Assembly (NCBI GenBank): GCA_013399115.1
Contig: VXAA01001233.1
Span: 1,197,407-1,261,406, forward strand
Reading direction: 5' to 3'
Length of the DNA: 64,000 nt
Source: Anseranas semipalmata
Lineage: Eukaryota > Chordata > Aves > Anseriformes > Anseranatidae
This document shows, piece after piece, positions 1-13,200 of the stretch (position 1 is its first letter; each line of letters starts with the position of its first letter). A program made the translations under genes and the position numbers. Under the pieces are notes generated by a model. That model did no database searches. It was not told where the DNA came from and was given only the letters and a program-made list of their open reading frames with translations.

Positions 1-2440
1 TTTTTCTTTTTTTTGACAAACCTCACTTACCCTAAACTTTTCACTCCCTCAGCTGCTTGCCTGTACTTAATTATTGCCTCATCCCTGCAGCAAAGCCAGG
101 CTTTGAACAGGTTATACAACCAAAAGACCCCAACAAAAAGCATATTGTGAGCTGCCTGCCTAGCCTAGAGCTAACATCTACATTTGTCCACATTGGCAGC
201 GCTAGCAGAAATGCGTGCAGGGCATTTCACTGCTACTCATTTTCTAGGCTTCCATATGCTTGATAAGACCTGTGGTTTCCATTTTAACTCAAGCACCAAT
301 CTATTTTATTCATTTTCCGATCAGGTTCAAGTTATTTTTGCAAGTACAGTAAGCTACCTATCTCCCTGTTGTTACAAATTACAAACTATTCTGCATTACT
401 GAGTACTTGCAGTGATTCTGAATTTCTAAAATGAACATCATCACTAAATAAAGACCCAGCCTTGCTATCCCACTACTTGGAGGAACCTGAAGGTCTAAGC
501 CTAAACGCAGAAATCTCAGTGGTATCCCTTCATCTGAGGCACAGAGCGGGGATATGAACGTCCAGCTGGGGCCTGCCCACCAGCTGGCATCACCAAGCAG
601 CTCCGAAGCCTCTGTCCCTTCCACTTACAATGCAGCACTACCTGACCCCAAACTCAGCTGCAGACAGAAAAAGTTGGGAAGAATTAGCATGAGAGCATTT
701 GAAACGATCATTCCCTCCAATTACAAATATCTAACAAGGCAAAAAGGACTTTTAGAAAGAAAGCCCTGTGTGATAGAGTTTATAAAACTTCAAAGGGAAT
801 GCGATATGATAACACTTAGCACTTCTAGATACCACTTTACATCTTCAAAGCATAGTCAAATCATTAACTAATTAATCTTCAAAGAAAAGCACAAACTCAG
901 TAAAAAAAAAAAAAAGGAACTGCTGAACATAATTGCTCATTATAAGAGTTTCTTACAGTCCGCTTCTTTAGCATTACATTTATTGAGCAGCAGACCTCAC
1001 TGTTCTCACCATGCCAAGTTTAATTTTCAGTGCAACACACATACTGGAGTTCTACTCCAAGAGGAACCTCCGTTAGAAATAATCATTATGAAGATACTTT
1101 AGTGTTCCTCTGAAACAACAGCAGACAGTGAATGTGTTTATTTTACAAGTAAAGACAGCCCCTAACTCTCCAGACCCACAAGTCTTATCCAGGATTTTCA
1201 GACTCAAACTGTATTCTGGCTCATGCGTTTTCACCAGAAATAAAAGACTCTGCAGCTCGAACCCAATTAAAATTCTGCTGATGGCATGAGCCAGGGCTAA
1301 GCCCAGCTCACTCCCTGGGAGCTGTTTCGACTCCAAAGAGCGAAGAAGTAACAAACCCTCTCATTTAAAGGAGCGAGCCCAGCTTAAAAGGATTGGAGCA
1401 GAGGAGTTACCACCCCCCTCCAAATACCTCCCAACTATTTAACTCACCCGAGCTATGAGTTTAAAGTATAGCAATATAAGGAGCATGACCAAGGCACTCC
1501 ACATTTTAAATGATCAAGGCCTCGAATAAGGCACAGACAAAATCTGTTGAGAAACTTGGTCCCATCCCTGCATATTCCTGGGGAAGAGCATTCTGCTAAA
1601 GCTGCCTGATTTGAAAAAGACATTTGGGCATTTTGGAGGCTGAGAAAAAGAAAGATTTACTGGTTCCTTGTTTATTCAAAAAGATAAAGAACAAGGAATC
1701 TGATAACATAATGCACTGGCTCTGGGTACAATTTTGTCGTCTAATAAATAAAGGACTACTCATACAGTGAGGACAGATCTCTTAATCTAACTAGCTGAAG
1801 CCAGTGATTCCATCTGAAGAATAAAGACTCTCTCCTTATCTATTTTGTAGTCATGGCTATAAGTAATCCAAATGGAAAATTAGAACCAAGATAAAACTAA
1901 ACCTTTCCAAGGAATAGTAATAAAAAAAAAAAAAATACACCCACCACCACCAAACCACCTAATCTCAAGAAAAAAAGTAGCAAAAGCAGTATTTAAGGGT
2001 TGAGAGAAGTACATCTATTTTTTTCTTCTTCCTCCCTTCTCCAAGATTATGTTTATTTTCTATGTTATAAAAATCCAATTGAAAATTGCGAAAAAAAATG
2101 TTTGTTTTTGAAAGTTTCACAAGCTAACTTACCCTTTTTAATGAATTGTTCTGACTAGAAACCAAGCTTGTTGTCTGTACCGTGGGCTCTCCAAGGCTCG
2201 GGTCCTGTGGCTTGCCTGGAGTCTGCGGTGCAGATTCCATTCCCTTCCAACACCTACAGCTTCACCACTCCAACCCCACTTTCTTACGCTGTGCCTGGAG
2301 CCAGCCAAGATTAACATTTAAAGAATTGAGATCGAGGCCAAACACGGCAGAATTAAATTTATGTTTTGCTGAGAGTTTTTTATAGGCCAGATTATTTCAA
2401 CTGCAAAATTCATGCAGTGAAAGAGAGATACCCATGGGAA

Positions 2441-2461
2441 TTTTTTTTTTTTTTTTTTTTT
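2441..2461. repeat. Poly-T run (21 nt)
   Basis: An uninterrupted run of 21 T on the plus strand in the intron after exon 4. It may be the reversed tail of an old retroposed sequence, but no element is recognisable beside it. Confidence 0.9.
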
Positions 2462-3424
2462 ACATATTAAGAATGAAGTGATCAACCCATTCAGGAAGAC
2501 AACCTGGCTGATGGACCTGCCAGCCTGGTTTTGGAAACTGAGCAAGCTAGAGTAGAGTACAGGAGCTCCTGCTTTGGGAGCTGGGGGAGCGGAGGGCTTT
2601 CAAACCTTTTCGCTAGAAGGCTGATAAGCTCGGGGTCCTCTCTCAACATGCTGTGCCCAGTGGAAAAGCCAGTATGGCACGATTTTCAGGAAGCTGTGGC
2701 TGCCCGTCCTGCCTGGAAGTCTAAACAAGCAAAGCAAGGCAGGAGAGAAAAAGCATGATCAAAACTACCTGAAGCACCAACAACTCTTAGGAGGCTTTTT
2801 AGAGCAGGAAAATAAATCAGACTAAGGTCGAGTCTGGATTCAAAGCGCAACAAATGCTCCTCACTAGCTCTTTGTGGAGATACTTACAAGAGGAGTAAGA
2901 AAAATAGGAGATTAGAGAAACCATTTCTTGTTTGATCTTTATCCTCTTTCAAAGAGATTTTTAGTTTAGAATAACAAATACACATACATAGATTCATTCA
3001 GAAACAGCTCCTGTGCAGACAAAGTGCTCTGTCCTAAGCGTATCTTCTAAGGAAAGTGGTAGAACTGGGTCACCAGCCAGGATGAGAAATTAAGAGTTTC
3101 AAGAGAGAGATGACACAAAATACTTTTAAAAACCACTTCTAACCTTACAGCAATCTTCACAGCTGTAAGGATGCCGGGGGAGCTGAAAGCACTCTGTCTT
3201 TCCAACCAGAACTGCTTCCTGGCCTGTTTATATCCCCAGTCTAAGGCCAACTATTGTTATAAGACAGTAAATTTTGGGGGCAGGGACTGCTTTTTTGGCA
3301 CAAAAAGTTGTGGCCTGTGACTCCACAAGCGAGGGCTCCAAATACCACCACGATACCCTCCCACCCACAAAACAAACACCCACCATCCTGTCCCCGGGCC
3401 TCCCCACATCCCATTGATTCCAAA

Positions 3425-3565
3425 CCCCGAGCGCCCGCAGCGACACGCAACGCAGTGCTTCGGCAGCGGGAGATGCCCAGCCCCGCGGCAGCACCGCTGC
3501 CTGCGACCGTCCCGAAGCCGTGCCAGACCCGTGCTTCCCGGCCAGTGCGGCAGAGCTCGTGTGCA
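3425..3565. other. CpG-rich patch in the intron after exon 4
   Basis: GC-rich sequence with many CpGs, such as CCCGAGCGCCCGCAGCGACA, inside AT-rich intron. It gives open frames on both strands, a usual side effect of GC richness. No gene family is recognised. Confidence 0.4.
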
Positions 3566-4590
3566 TTAGATGTTCTCGCCTGAGAACGGGGAAGGGAAGG
3601 TGGGAAAACTACCTAACAGACTTTCAAACACCCTCAGAAAAGGAGGTGAGGACTAAGGGTGTTTATTGCCCGTGGTTCGCCTACAGAAAACTTAACTTTG
3701 TGTTTCGCTGGGTTTGTACTCAGCATCAACTGTTGGTTCTCAAAGAAACCTGTTTCTACCTCATTTTTCTGCATCAGTCCAGTCTTTTTGTTCCATTCCT
3801 CTCTCGGGGGCATCTTCTCACTAGCAGAAAAGATCCCACCAAAGGCCGTGTTTGAGAGCTGCTAACAGGAAAGCCAGAGGAGAGTTCACTGTCAGTAAAT
3901 CCTGCACCATTTCCCTGTTCTTACCATCGCTCTCATTCCCTCTTGTCTTCCGCTGCCCTTTATTGCCAATGCCATTTTTTGAAGATAACTGCTTTCATCA
4001 GGAAGCCTTCAAGCCAGAGGCAAGGGAAGAGGAGGGCCTCAAGTCCTAGTGTTGAGCCAGGGCAGCGAGAACCTACAACTTGTGCTCACTTTGTTTTTGT
4101 AAAAATTCAAAACAGAAACTTAAAAAAAATGTTTAAGGGAAACTATAGCTTAGGTTATTTGTTTTCCACCACTCAAGAACAGTGAATACTTTTTAATGCA
4201 TTCTTTTACATGGATGTTCTGCAGTAGAAAAAGTAAAGAATGGCTTTTATGTTTAAAAAGACCATTAAGTGATTCATTCAGTGCTTTGCTTTTACCTCAA
4301 TGCCTGAAAATTTGCTTTCAAAAATTATTCTGATTAATGAACAATTGAATGTGATTTTAAGCATTATTTTACTAATAATTAATACTTTTTTTTTTTTTTT
4401 AATAAAAGAGTTTGTGAGTAAAACAAAGTCCAGTGAAACACAGTAAGTGAACAAAAACTGCATATCTTTAGGATGAAAACACCCCACAAATTATGGTGAC
4501 GAGACATATCAGGATATTAGTTTGTCTGGCCAGCACCTGTATTCAAGATGTGGTATACAGTGGAAGGGATGGAAAGGAACCTGTGAGGGC

Positions 4591-4610
4591 TTTTTTTTTT
4601 TTTTTTTTTT
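4591..4610. repeat. Poly-T run (20 nt)
   Basis: Twenty consecutive T, followed by AAAACCC. It is the first of a cluster of homopolymers and A-rich repeats that continues to about 5480. Confidence 0.9.
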
Positions 4611-4707
4611 AAAACCCTTTTTCTTTTTAGATTTCATTAAGACAGTAACTAACCAGAAAAAATGCAAAGCTGTAAGAAGGGATACAGTAAGAGAGGCTAG
4701 GCAGAAG

Positions 4708-4722
4708 TTTTTTTTTTTTTTT
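4708..4722. repeat. Poly-T run (15 nt)
   Basis: Fifteen consecutive T about 100 nt after the previous T run. Flanks are unrelated apart from general T richness. Confidence 0.9.
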
Positions 4723-4900
4723 AAATCCCATTTTTTTCTATTTTTTGCAAGATATGAAAATGCTCTGTGTGTGGTAAGGATAGAATGGTGGGTCTGGCAC
4801 TTAATCAGTAGAGTTTAAAAACATAAATCAGCATTTTATTCCAAAAGAGGCATGAGAATTAAAATAAAAAACATTCTCTCTCGAGTCTGCATCAGTTGTC

Positions 4901-4950
4901 AAAAACAACAACAACAAAAAACAAAAACCAGAACAACAACAACAAAAAAC
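4901..4950. repeat. CAA-type A-rich simple repeat
   Basis: Imperfect AAC/ACA trinucleotide repeat interspersed with A runs, interrupted once by CCAG. Confidence 0.9.
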
Positions 4951-5100
4951 TTAGGCTAGATTAAATCCACAACCAAATCTATAGTGTCCTCTAATTTACA
5001 GCACTAAGCCAGCATAAAAAGCTGAAAGCAAGATAAAACAGCCGGACAAAACCATTACTAAGGAACCTGAAAACTATGTATTAACTTAAGTTGACCATGT

Positions 5101-5139
5101 AAAAAAGAAAAAGAAAAAAGAAAAAAGAAAAAAGAAAAC
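5101..5139. repeat. GAAAAA-type simple repeat
   Basis: Tandem AAAAAG units of 6-7 nt, purine-only over the whole stretch. Confidence 0.9.
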
Positions 5140-5444
5140 TGTGCCACACCGTAGAACCAAGAGCTTGATTGCTCAGGGATAAGCCACTAAACATATTTCC
5201 AGCTCTTCAAGTGTGTCAAGCCAATGGGTGGACAGTCAAGATAGAAATGCCCTGAGAAGACAAAGAAAATATTTTAGAATGCCCTTATATTTTGTAGTTT
5301 TTGCATGTTGCTGCAAACACAGCCTCACATTAGCTGAATTCAGCTAAGAAGATCAGAGAAACTTCTCTACTTGGCCCCATCAAGAGCTGACACTATTGAT
5401 GCCAACGCAGACAGGCCTAGGAAGGAAAGTGCCTTAAAAGGGGG

Positions 5445-5488
5445 AAAAAAAAAAAAAAAAAAAAAAAAAGAGAGAAAAAAAAGTGCAT
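5445..5488. repeat. Poly-A run with purine-rich extension
   Basis: Twenty-five A (5445-5469), then GAGAG and a further A run. It lies about 260 nt from the exon 4 donor, on the intronic side. Confidence 0.9.
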
Positions 5489-5748
5489 AAACCACAACAA
5501 AATTATCCATGGTAGGTTGGAATAAAATCTTCATGACATTTTTATAAAGTACTTAAGACTAAGGGCATTACTTTAGGTTTCATCTTTCAATCATGAAATC
5601 TCAAATTAAGAGCATTGTGACAGTTTCAAGGAGAAATAAAAGCTTGTTGCTATGGCAATCAGTGCTAATTCTCTATGCCAGGGAAATGTTACAGTCTAAT
5701 GGAAAAAACCTACAACAGAAGGAAAATACCCAAAACTACAGTACTTAC

Positions 5749-5855
5749 CAGAATTTAAATCACGCCCAGGATTGAAGGCTCTGCTATTGACAGTGGTGGA
5801 CAGTCTATCACAGCTAATCGTTCTAGAAACGTTGGTGTTAAAATTGCCATCGAAT
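5749..5855 (-). CDS. CACHD1: CACHD1 coding exon 4 (107 nt)
   Basis: On the minus strand TCATTTCAG precedes the exon and GTAAGT follows it. A good branch-point candidate, GCTAATC (plus 5874-5880), has its branch A 21 nt upstream of the exon. The first base completes the Glu codon split from exon 3. Then 35 codons follow, beginning FDGNFNTNVSRTISCDRLST and ending NPGRDLNS, with a final G that starts the next codon (Val in the known protein). NVS is an N-glycosylation sequon, and one cysteine lies 7 residues after its Asn. The segment is extracellular and leads toward the VWA domain. The exon joins exon 3 in frame with no gap or overlap in the known protein, which confirms both boundaries. The next exon was not found in positions 1-5748. 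Confidence 0.97.
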
Positions 5856-6490
5856 CTGAAATGACAACAGCAGGATTAGCAGAGCAATCTGACATTACCT
5901 GTTAAACATACACAGCATTTATAAGGGAAATAAATCTTTTTGAAGGTTCGATGAAAAAGAATTGTTTGGAAACTCCAACGTCATACATGTTTTAAGGATC
6001 CATGAAAAATTGTGAAACCCAAGACTGGGGGGGGAGGGATAAACTCATCACAGCTGGATTGCATCTGCTCTCTAATATGATACATTGCATTTTTCTTCAT
6101 AGCATTCCTTGAAAGATACGATCATGAGAGACTGTGCTCTTTCATCTAGATTAGCTGAGGTTCCAGCCTGGGAATATGCATAGCGTCTAGGCATGCCATC
6201 ACCAGGTGTCTCTTCCTGATGTTGAACCAAATTTTTTCCTGCTGCTGAGACTCTTTCACCAGCACTAATATTTCCTCTGCCACTAAAATATATATATAAA
6301 CCAAATATCTCATATGAAGAGGATTTCCTCTTTATGTCCTTAGGAAAAAAAATCTAGAAGTCAGAGCAACACTAAACCTATTTTCTGTACCAATATTTGA
6401 GGATTTACATTCTGAAGAGTGTAAAGAACTTGAGTCTGAAGTTTTGTGATGTTTTTATTAGGTAAAATCATTCCAATACATCCATAATTC

Positions 6491-6540
6491 TAATCACAGA
6501 ATCATCTAGGTTGGAAACGACCTTCAAGATCATCAAGTCA
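6491..6540 (-). mobile_element. CR1 LINE 3' tail fragment, antisense
   Basis: AATCACAGAATCATCTAGGT followed by TGGAAACGACCTTCAAGATC and ATCAAGTC is the reverse complement of the terminal CR1 sequence. Only the last ~50 bp are recognisable; sequence beyond it no longer resembles CR1. It is a short 5'-truncated or decayed insertion in the same orientation as CACHD1. Confidence 0.85.
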
Positions 6541-7175
6541 ATGCAAAAAGGAATCTAGTGCATCATTTTAATGACAATAAAATCTAATTAAACCAATGCC
6601 TTAACAAAATTTAAATAAAAAGGGTTTTAAAAGTTTCTAAGTAACTACATACACTTCTGAAGCTTCCAAGGACTTAAAGGCAGTTTTGTATCATTTCCAT
6701 AGGCCAGTTTTACTCATTACATCTTTGTGACCTTGAACACTTGATGACATTTGACTTATAGTCCGATTACTCCCAGACTTCAAAAACTACCTCCTATCAA
6801 AGATTTTTCCTACCATCACCCTATTTCTGAGAAATTACAACAAACTGCAAGTGAGGCCTGCAGAAAATCATGTTTTGGAAGAGGAGCCTTGCTAGTCTTG
6901 CTGGAATGCTGGCTGATAAGAAGCAAGTCTTGGTGAAAAACTGGGCAGAACAGGGGTTTGTTTAATACTGTCAAGACTAAAATAGAAAATTACCAAACAT
7001 ACAGCTATGTCAAAAGATACTAACTTGATTAATATCAATGGCACATCAATAATTTACATATGTGTATACAGCCCTCACCCAGTGCCATTCTGTGCATACT
7101 CTATATGCACTCGACGTTCTTTATTTAGTTGTTTATTGCTGCGTGCAGATGTTTAACCTGATGTTACATTTTTTC

Positions 7176-7237
7176 ATACACATGTATACATACACATATA
7201 AACATGTATGTACACATACAAATACACACATGTATGC
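7176..7237. repeat. CA/TA alternating purine-pyrimidine tract
   Basis: Degenerate ACATGTATACA-type alternation with CA, TA and GTATG units over about 60 nt. A decayed microsatellite. Confidence 0.8.
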
Positions 7238-10200
7238 TATAACATAGTGGAAGCCCAAAATACTGGGAAACAAGGCTGATGAGGAAAACAAGCACCACTC
7301 TTCTGATTGAAGATTGTAACCAAGAAATTGATATCCAGAAAGTTGCAACTAGTTCAACAAGTACATTGCCCAGTAAAAAACGGAAAAGATGGACTTTCTC
7401 ATTCTGTCCTTGCAGGGTGCTTGCTGTAACTGGGCTTCCTAGACACAAACAGATAATGAAACAATGTGCTTCTAAATCATCCCCTTAAAACAACAGTTAA
7501 CAAAAACTGAGACCACAGACGGATGGAACTGGTTACCACAAGGAAATTTCAAGTTATGACCACAGGAAACAAGTCTTTTAAAGCAAACTAAATCTCTCCT
7601 AATCCAATATCTTTTCACTCAGTCCAATTCAAAGTAATCTCTTCCTAAAGGAATGAAGGTGAAGCTGCCCCATCAGCCAGACACAGGATCTGCTGCAAGT
7701 CCCATCTCTTGGTTATGGGATCCTCGCACACAGGATGCAGCAGAACCTTTTATGACTTAGAAGACTACTAAGGAAAAGAAAAATATTTGTTAGTAGGCTT
7801 AAGACCACCACTTCTGTATATGATTGGATCTACTGTCAGAAATCTTAGCATCACAAAACCAAACAAATGTTACTGAAATGGGTGCTAGAGCTCACCACAA
7901 GCAGCACCGCTGCTGCACACAGAGGTCACGAGTTTGCATTTTGTGCATCATTCATGTCAGCATAGCCATACTGAAGGTTGGGATGAAATTTTTGCTTACA
8001 GCAGAAGCTTAAATTTCTGAGTGAGGAGTGCAGCACAGCTTTTCCCACACTTAAAAATTTGCCCTTCAAGTAGAGAAGTCATTTCCCGAGAACTTGGTAC
8101 TGAACTCCTGAACGATTTCCTGAATCACAAATAATTACTCTTTTATGCAAACGCATAACAAAACCTCAGACACTTATTTCTTTGGTCTTAACATCAGATT
8201 AAATATTATGGTTTTTTCAGAGTCACAGTACGTCTTGTTTTACATGGCTAGAGCTCATGAGAGCAGACGCTCTGTTTGAAGAAGCTCTTAAACTTAACTT
8301 TTTAATATGCAAAAATAATCATTGATTACTATTGTTTAATTTTTAATATCTTCACTGCCATGTAGAAATATCAATGCAAAAAGTGTCTCCTTAAACTAGC
8401 ATGCTTTAAAATCGTTTTAATCAATATTCATAAACACTATACACTTTTTAAGGCAATTGTATTAGTCTTAAAAGAGATGAATGAGACTATCAGTGGACAG
8501 AGTTAGAGTTACTGAGGCACCAATGGTTTTTGAACCCTTCTCAAACCTAGATTTAAAAGAAAGGAAAAAAAGAAGAGAATTGTGCTTATTTGGATATAAT
8601 TAACTGTCCTCCAAACACTTTAAGAATTACTTAGAATAGATAAAGATTAAATGTATTGAAAAGAAATGATAGAGATATAAATATTGAAATATACATATGA
8701 AATATTGAAAAGATACATTTTTTTGAAGTGGAATATCTCTACCATATAGATACAAATATACACACAGAGTATACACACAGAGCTTTTGCTTTCACTCTAT
8801 ACTTTAGTACAGAAAGCATAGAGGGAGTCCCAGAGCAGTCTGCGCACATGCAAATTCTCTCTCCCTTCTTTGCAAATATTTTGCATACCTCAATCTTTTG
8901 ACATCCATGTTACTGTACACAAACGCGCAACTCCGCCTGCCCTCCTCCATCCCCACCTAACACACACAATTACGGACTTGCTCATCACTGGGGAAACATC
9001 TTTAATTGCAGCAGCCGCTCACCACATCAAAACCACGCGGCGACGAGCAAAGTGAAAAATGCCGTACACAACGGGCTGTGCAGCAGGAACATGAGCAGGC
9101 AGCTAAATTCCTTGTTCCTACACAAAGTGCTGTGGTTCCTTATTGGACACAGATGTTCGGTGCTTTTGGTATTTTATCCAAAACAGCATAATCAACAGCA
9201 CTCCATCCGCACTGGTGTTTTGATTCAGGGCTCAGATGGGGGCAAAGAGCTTTTGATGATCTTCTGCATTATCCTCACTCTTCACAGCAATGAGGAGAGA
9301 GACAGGGATGGACAGACAGACAAACAGGCCTCCTGTCCTCTCGATCGGACCCCACCGCCATCAGGCTGCAAGACGGAAGCGGGGGGCTATGTCAGACACC
9401 GCAGCAGCCCCGCGGCGCAGCACGGAGCTCGGCACAGGCTCTCTGGAACCCCCCGCATCCTCCCCCTTGAGGAAAAGCCTTGACTTCTCACAGGAACGCA
9501 GGTTTTGCATCGATGCTGTGGCTCTTGTTATGCCCATTAAAACATAACTCCTTCAAAAAAAAAAAAGTCACAGCTCCTACCAAGCAAGCAAAAAACGTGT
9601 TGACTTTTTGTTGGATAAGGAATCTTAGGACTAAGATTAATTGATAAAGGATGGGCTTCACAAAGAACATGTTTATCTTTGGGCAAAACCAGCTGGGGAA
9701 GAGCTAGAGACCACAAATTACACATCTCAACACTAAAGAAATATTTCCAAGGAATTCTACAGAACAAACTCTCAGGGAAGGATCATGACTTTTCAGGATG
9801 TTAGCTAATGGCCCCAGTGCTCCCATCAAAATCTATTAGCGATGGCAACAGGATACCTCATTAGCAACTAACATTATTCACGTCTCAGAACACCAGCAGT
9901 AAATGCTGGGGCTTAATTCAAAATCATCTGGAGTCCTCCTCTGCTCCTCATTTTATTTTATGCCAAAAATCACCTCTCACACTCACTCAAAATGACATGT
10001 GTACCCTGCCATATAGTTCTCAGACCGCTCAAACTACTAGCTTTAAATTACCAGGCGGAGAAGTTGCATATATCTGGATTTATAATGTTGAGCGTGTTGC
10101 TACATCACTTCCTAGTGCAATTAAAGCTGCCAAGCTGAATTTCAGGTCTCTTTGTCACAATAGCTACTAGCACAGGGTTTCAAGCAGATGACCACCAGGC

Positions 10201-13200
10201 CCAACTCTGGCACACTTCTGGGAAGGCAAAACCAGAAGGAATTGCCCTCGATGTTGCCCCTGAGCCGTGTCCACCCCGGTGGCACCAGCAGCCCTCGCTC
10301 TGCTGCCCTGCCACAGCCTGTTTACATTGCTCCTCTTACTGGAGCATGTCGAAGCACTCCAATGCAAAAAATCAAAGGTAAGTCCCTCAGCTTTTCTCGG
10401 TGAGTATTGTGTTGCCTGTCAGGAAAATGAAGGAATAGATGCCTAAATAATCAGCAGCGGAGCTGGGAAAGGAAAGCGAAAAATTACTGCAGCCTAGGCC
10501 AGCCCTCCTTTCTCTTGCTACAGCACACATGGAGCAAAAGGAGAATAAAGTTAATGGGAAAATGATATAAATAAAATATGCACAAGAAGAATTCTTTAAA
10601 TCCCCATGAATTAAACACCAGCCCTCAGACAGAGCTGCCACCCTAGCGCAGGACTCCTCCAGCCTGAGCTGCGTGGGATATCTGCTTCACATCTGTTCTC
10701 AGGTGCAGCTCACCTTAAAACTGACTTTGACTTTTTTTTTTTCCCTCTTCTCCTCCATCTTGCAGAATGCAAGGGGTTCTGCAACACAAGGACCTGGAGA
10801 AGAGACCAGCTCCCATCGCAAGCTCAGACAACCAAGAACAGAAACTGAGGCAGTGTATGGCCAGCTGACATTTTAACATTTGTGATCATTTTGATTACAC
10901 TAGAGAATTCTGCATGTGCTTCTTCTGGATGCCTTTACATTGTTTCAATTAAGAATGTGCTATTAAATAACTTGGTGATCTTCACCATTAAAGCAACAAT
11001 TAAACCCAAAGCCTCAACACTGCAGTGCGGTGTTTGCAGTGAACAGTTGTTCCTTGGCTGTAACTGCTGGCTTTACCTTTCCTATGATGGATGTAGGCGC
11101 TGCACATTTTCCACGGGAGTTGTGCAAATCTTCACATCATCTATTTTGGAAGAAGTTATTAAAAATTAGTGTTTTAGGATTTGCAGACAATTACTGATCA
11201 CGACCCTTTCTCTGTACAAAGGAGACTGAATGTTAACAGTATTTCCCATTTCTGCCAGCAGAAAAGATGACAAAGTGGACAAAGTGAGTAACAGCTGTCT
11301 GACCGAGACCTCTTTTGGAATTTGGCCCAAAAATTTACAATACCACAACCAACACTTATGGACGTCCTCCAAAATCCTTACCAGAAAACAAAACAAAACA
11401 AAAAGCACACCACCACAACTCCACAGTCAGATGTAATTAGTTTTTGTACTTACTTAAACAAGAGAAAGAAGAAAAAAAAACCACACCCACGCACTGGCTG
11501 CAATTCATTTTCAAGAAAAGCCCTGTTCCCCCCATCCCCCTTTCCCTGCCTCTCTCTAAAAATCCCTTCCTTCTGGATTCACTTTAATGAACAACTGATC
11601 GAAACTGCATCCCGAGGGAGCAAACAGAGCCGCGACTCCCACTTTGATCTCTTCCCCATGGAGAAACGCGCTCCCTGCCTAGCTTGCAAGATGTTCACTT
11701 GATTGACGTTTGCTCTGATGTACAAACTGCTTTGAACTTCAGACATTTAATTCCCATCAGGCTGCACTCATTTTTATTCTCCTTCAACAGGATTTACAAG
11801 CAGGAGATCAGCAAATGCAGAAGATAAAATAAATTTGCAGAAGCTTTGAATCTTACATCAAAACAGCGTTCAAGTGAGCTCCAATTGGATTTTGTTCAGC
11901 CTGAATTTGCAGTGTAAATCAACCTCTTTTGTACAGTTTCAGTTTAGAGAAGAATAAGGGAGCTGTGCACAAAAATTACATTTGAGCAGCTAGTGAGGGG
12001 TTCGCATTGTCTTAAGACTCATTTTGTTCTGTCCCACTCCATTAACACAAATTTCAGGACGATTTTAGTATGCAAATGAAATTACATAAGTTCATTGAAA
12101 ATTCAGCATTTCCTTTGAAATTCTCAACTAAGCATGTTTTCCTGACAGTAAGACAAGATCTTCACTCACATTTTACATGCTTACATACTTAGAGTAGGAA
12201 CCATATAGTAAAACAGACTGTTGGAAAAACAAAGTTTTTATGAAAAAATTCAAGAAAAAGCTCCTGGTGATTCAGTTCCCCAGTTTCTTATGGCAAGGCA
12301 TATAAGTTGTTCTAATTATTTCCACTCCTGCTTGAAAAAGTCAAAGTATATTTGTATATAAAAGTCCAGGAGAGCCATTTCCTAAATACCTGCTGCAGTT
12401 CACGAACAAAGCAAGCCAGCACCAAGACTAGCACTATGCATGCTCCCTACATTTTCTAGAAACCCACATGCATTTCTGCAACCTGATACTCTGTAAGAAC
12501 AGCAAATACATCTTAAATTTCATTGAGTGTGGCCCACCCACTTCTCCTTTGGAAGAGCAGCTCTTAAGGTATTGCAGCAACTGCAGCAACTGAATGGATT
12601 CCCGTTATCTCCCACTTGACTGCTCAGAGAGTAAAGATAAACACAGAAAGAGCTGTGATAAAACTGAACTGCATTAGCAAATATTTAACCATCTGTTTAA
12701 AAAGGAAAAAAACAGACCACTTCTGAAGGTGGTATCACAGTCAGGGAGTAAATGATTTTCAAAAATTGGTTTGTAAACTCACTTATTCAAACAGCTCCGT
12801 TAATGCGTGTAATGCAGCACTGCCAAGTAATGTGTTTTACCAACAAATATTTCTCCATTCCGTCTCCTTTCACAAATTTAGATAAATGCATTCCTTAAGC
12901 ACTTATCAGCATTGTTAAATAAAGAACAAAAATAGATTTCCAGCCACCTCGAAACATATACGTTAGCAGCAAAAGCACCGCAACGCACATCTTCAGGAGA
13001 CCAGGACAACTTCCCCTGAACGCCAGCAGCGAAAGCCATGCCTGTCCTCCAGGGGAGAGGCCCAGAGCAAGGGGACGTTCCCACCTGCACACACGGGGAC
13101 ATCAGCTGAAAACCACAGCAGAGCACGATGGGGTGTTAGAACTGGGCACAAAAGGAGGGCTGAGAGAGACTTTTTGTCTCCCTTTAAAAATGTCATCTCT

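Larger units (their letters stand above)
1..5748 (-). other. CACHD1: CACHD1 intron after exon 4 (5' part only)
   Basis: This begins at the GTAAGT donor at 5748 and runs off the left edge. I looked for the expected next exon, including codons for Lys-Trp-Gln-Tyr-Phe, and did not find it. The stretch is AT-rich, with many homopolymer and A-rich simple repeats concentrated at 4590-5480, and a CpG-richer patch around 3425-3565. The open frames of 60-112 codons here resemble no family I recognise. Nothing else is supported. Confidence 0.85.

Noticed and set aside
9052..9483. A 143-codon plus-strand open frame
   Set aside because: The translation is low in recognisable structure, overlaps another frame of similar length, and lies in intron with no splice or promoter context.
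10825..10866. A possible MIR core (AGAAACTGAGGCAG)
   Set aside because: The match is about 14 nt and does not continue into the rest of the MIR core, so it is not distinguishable from chance.
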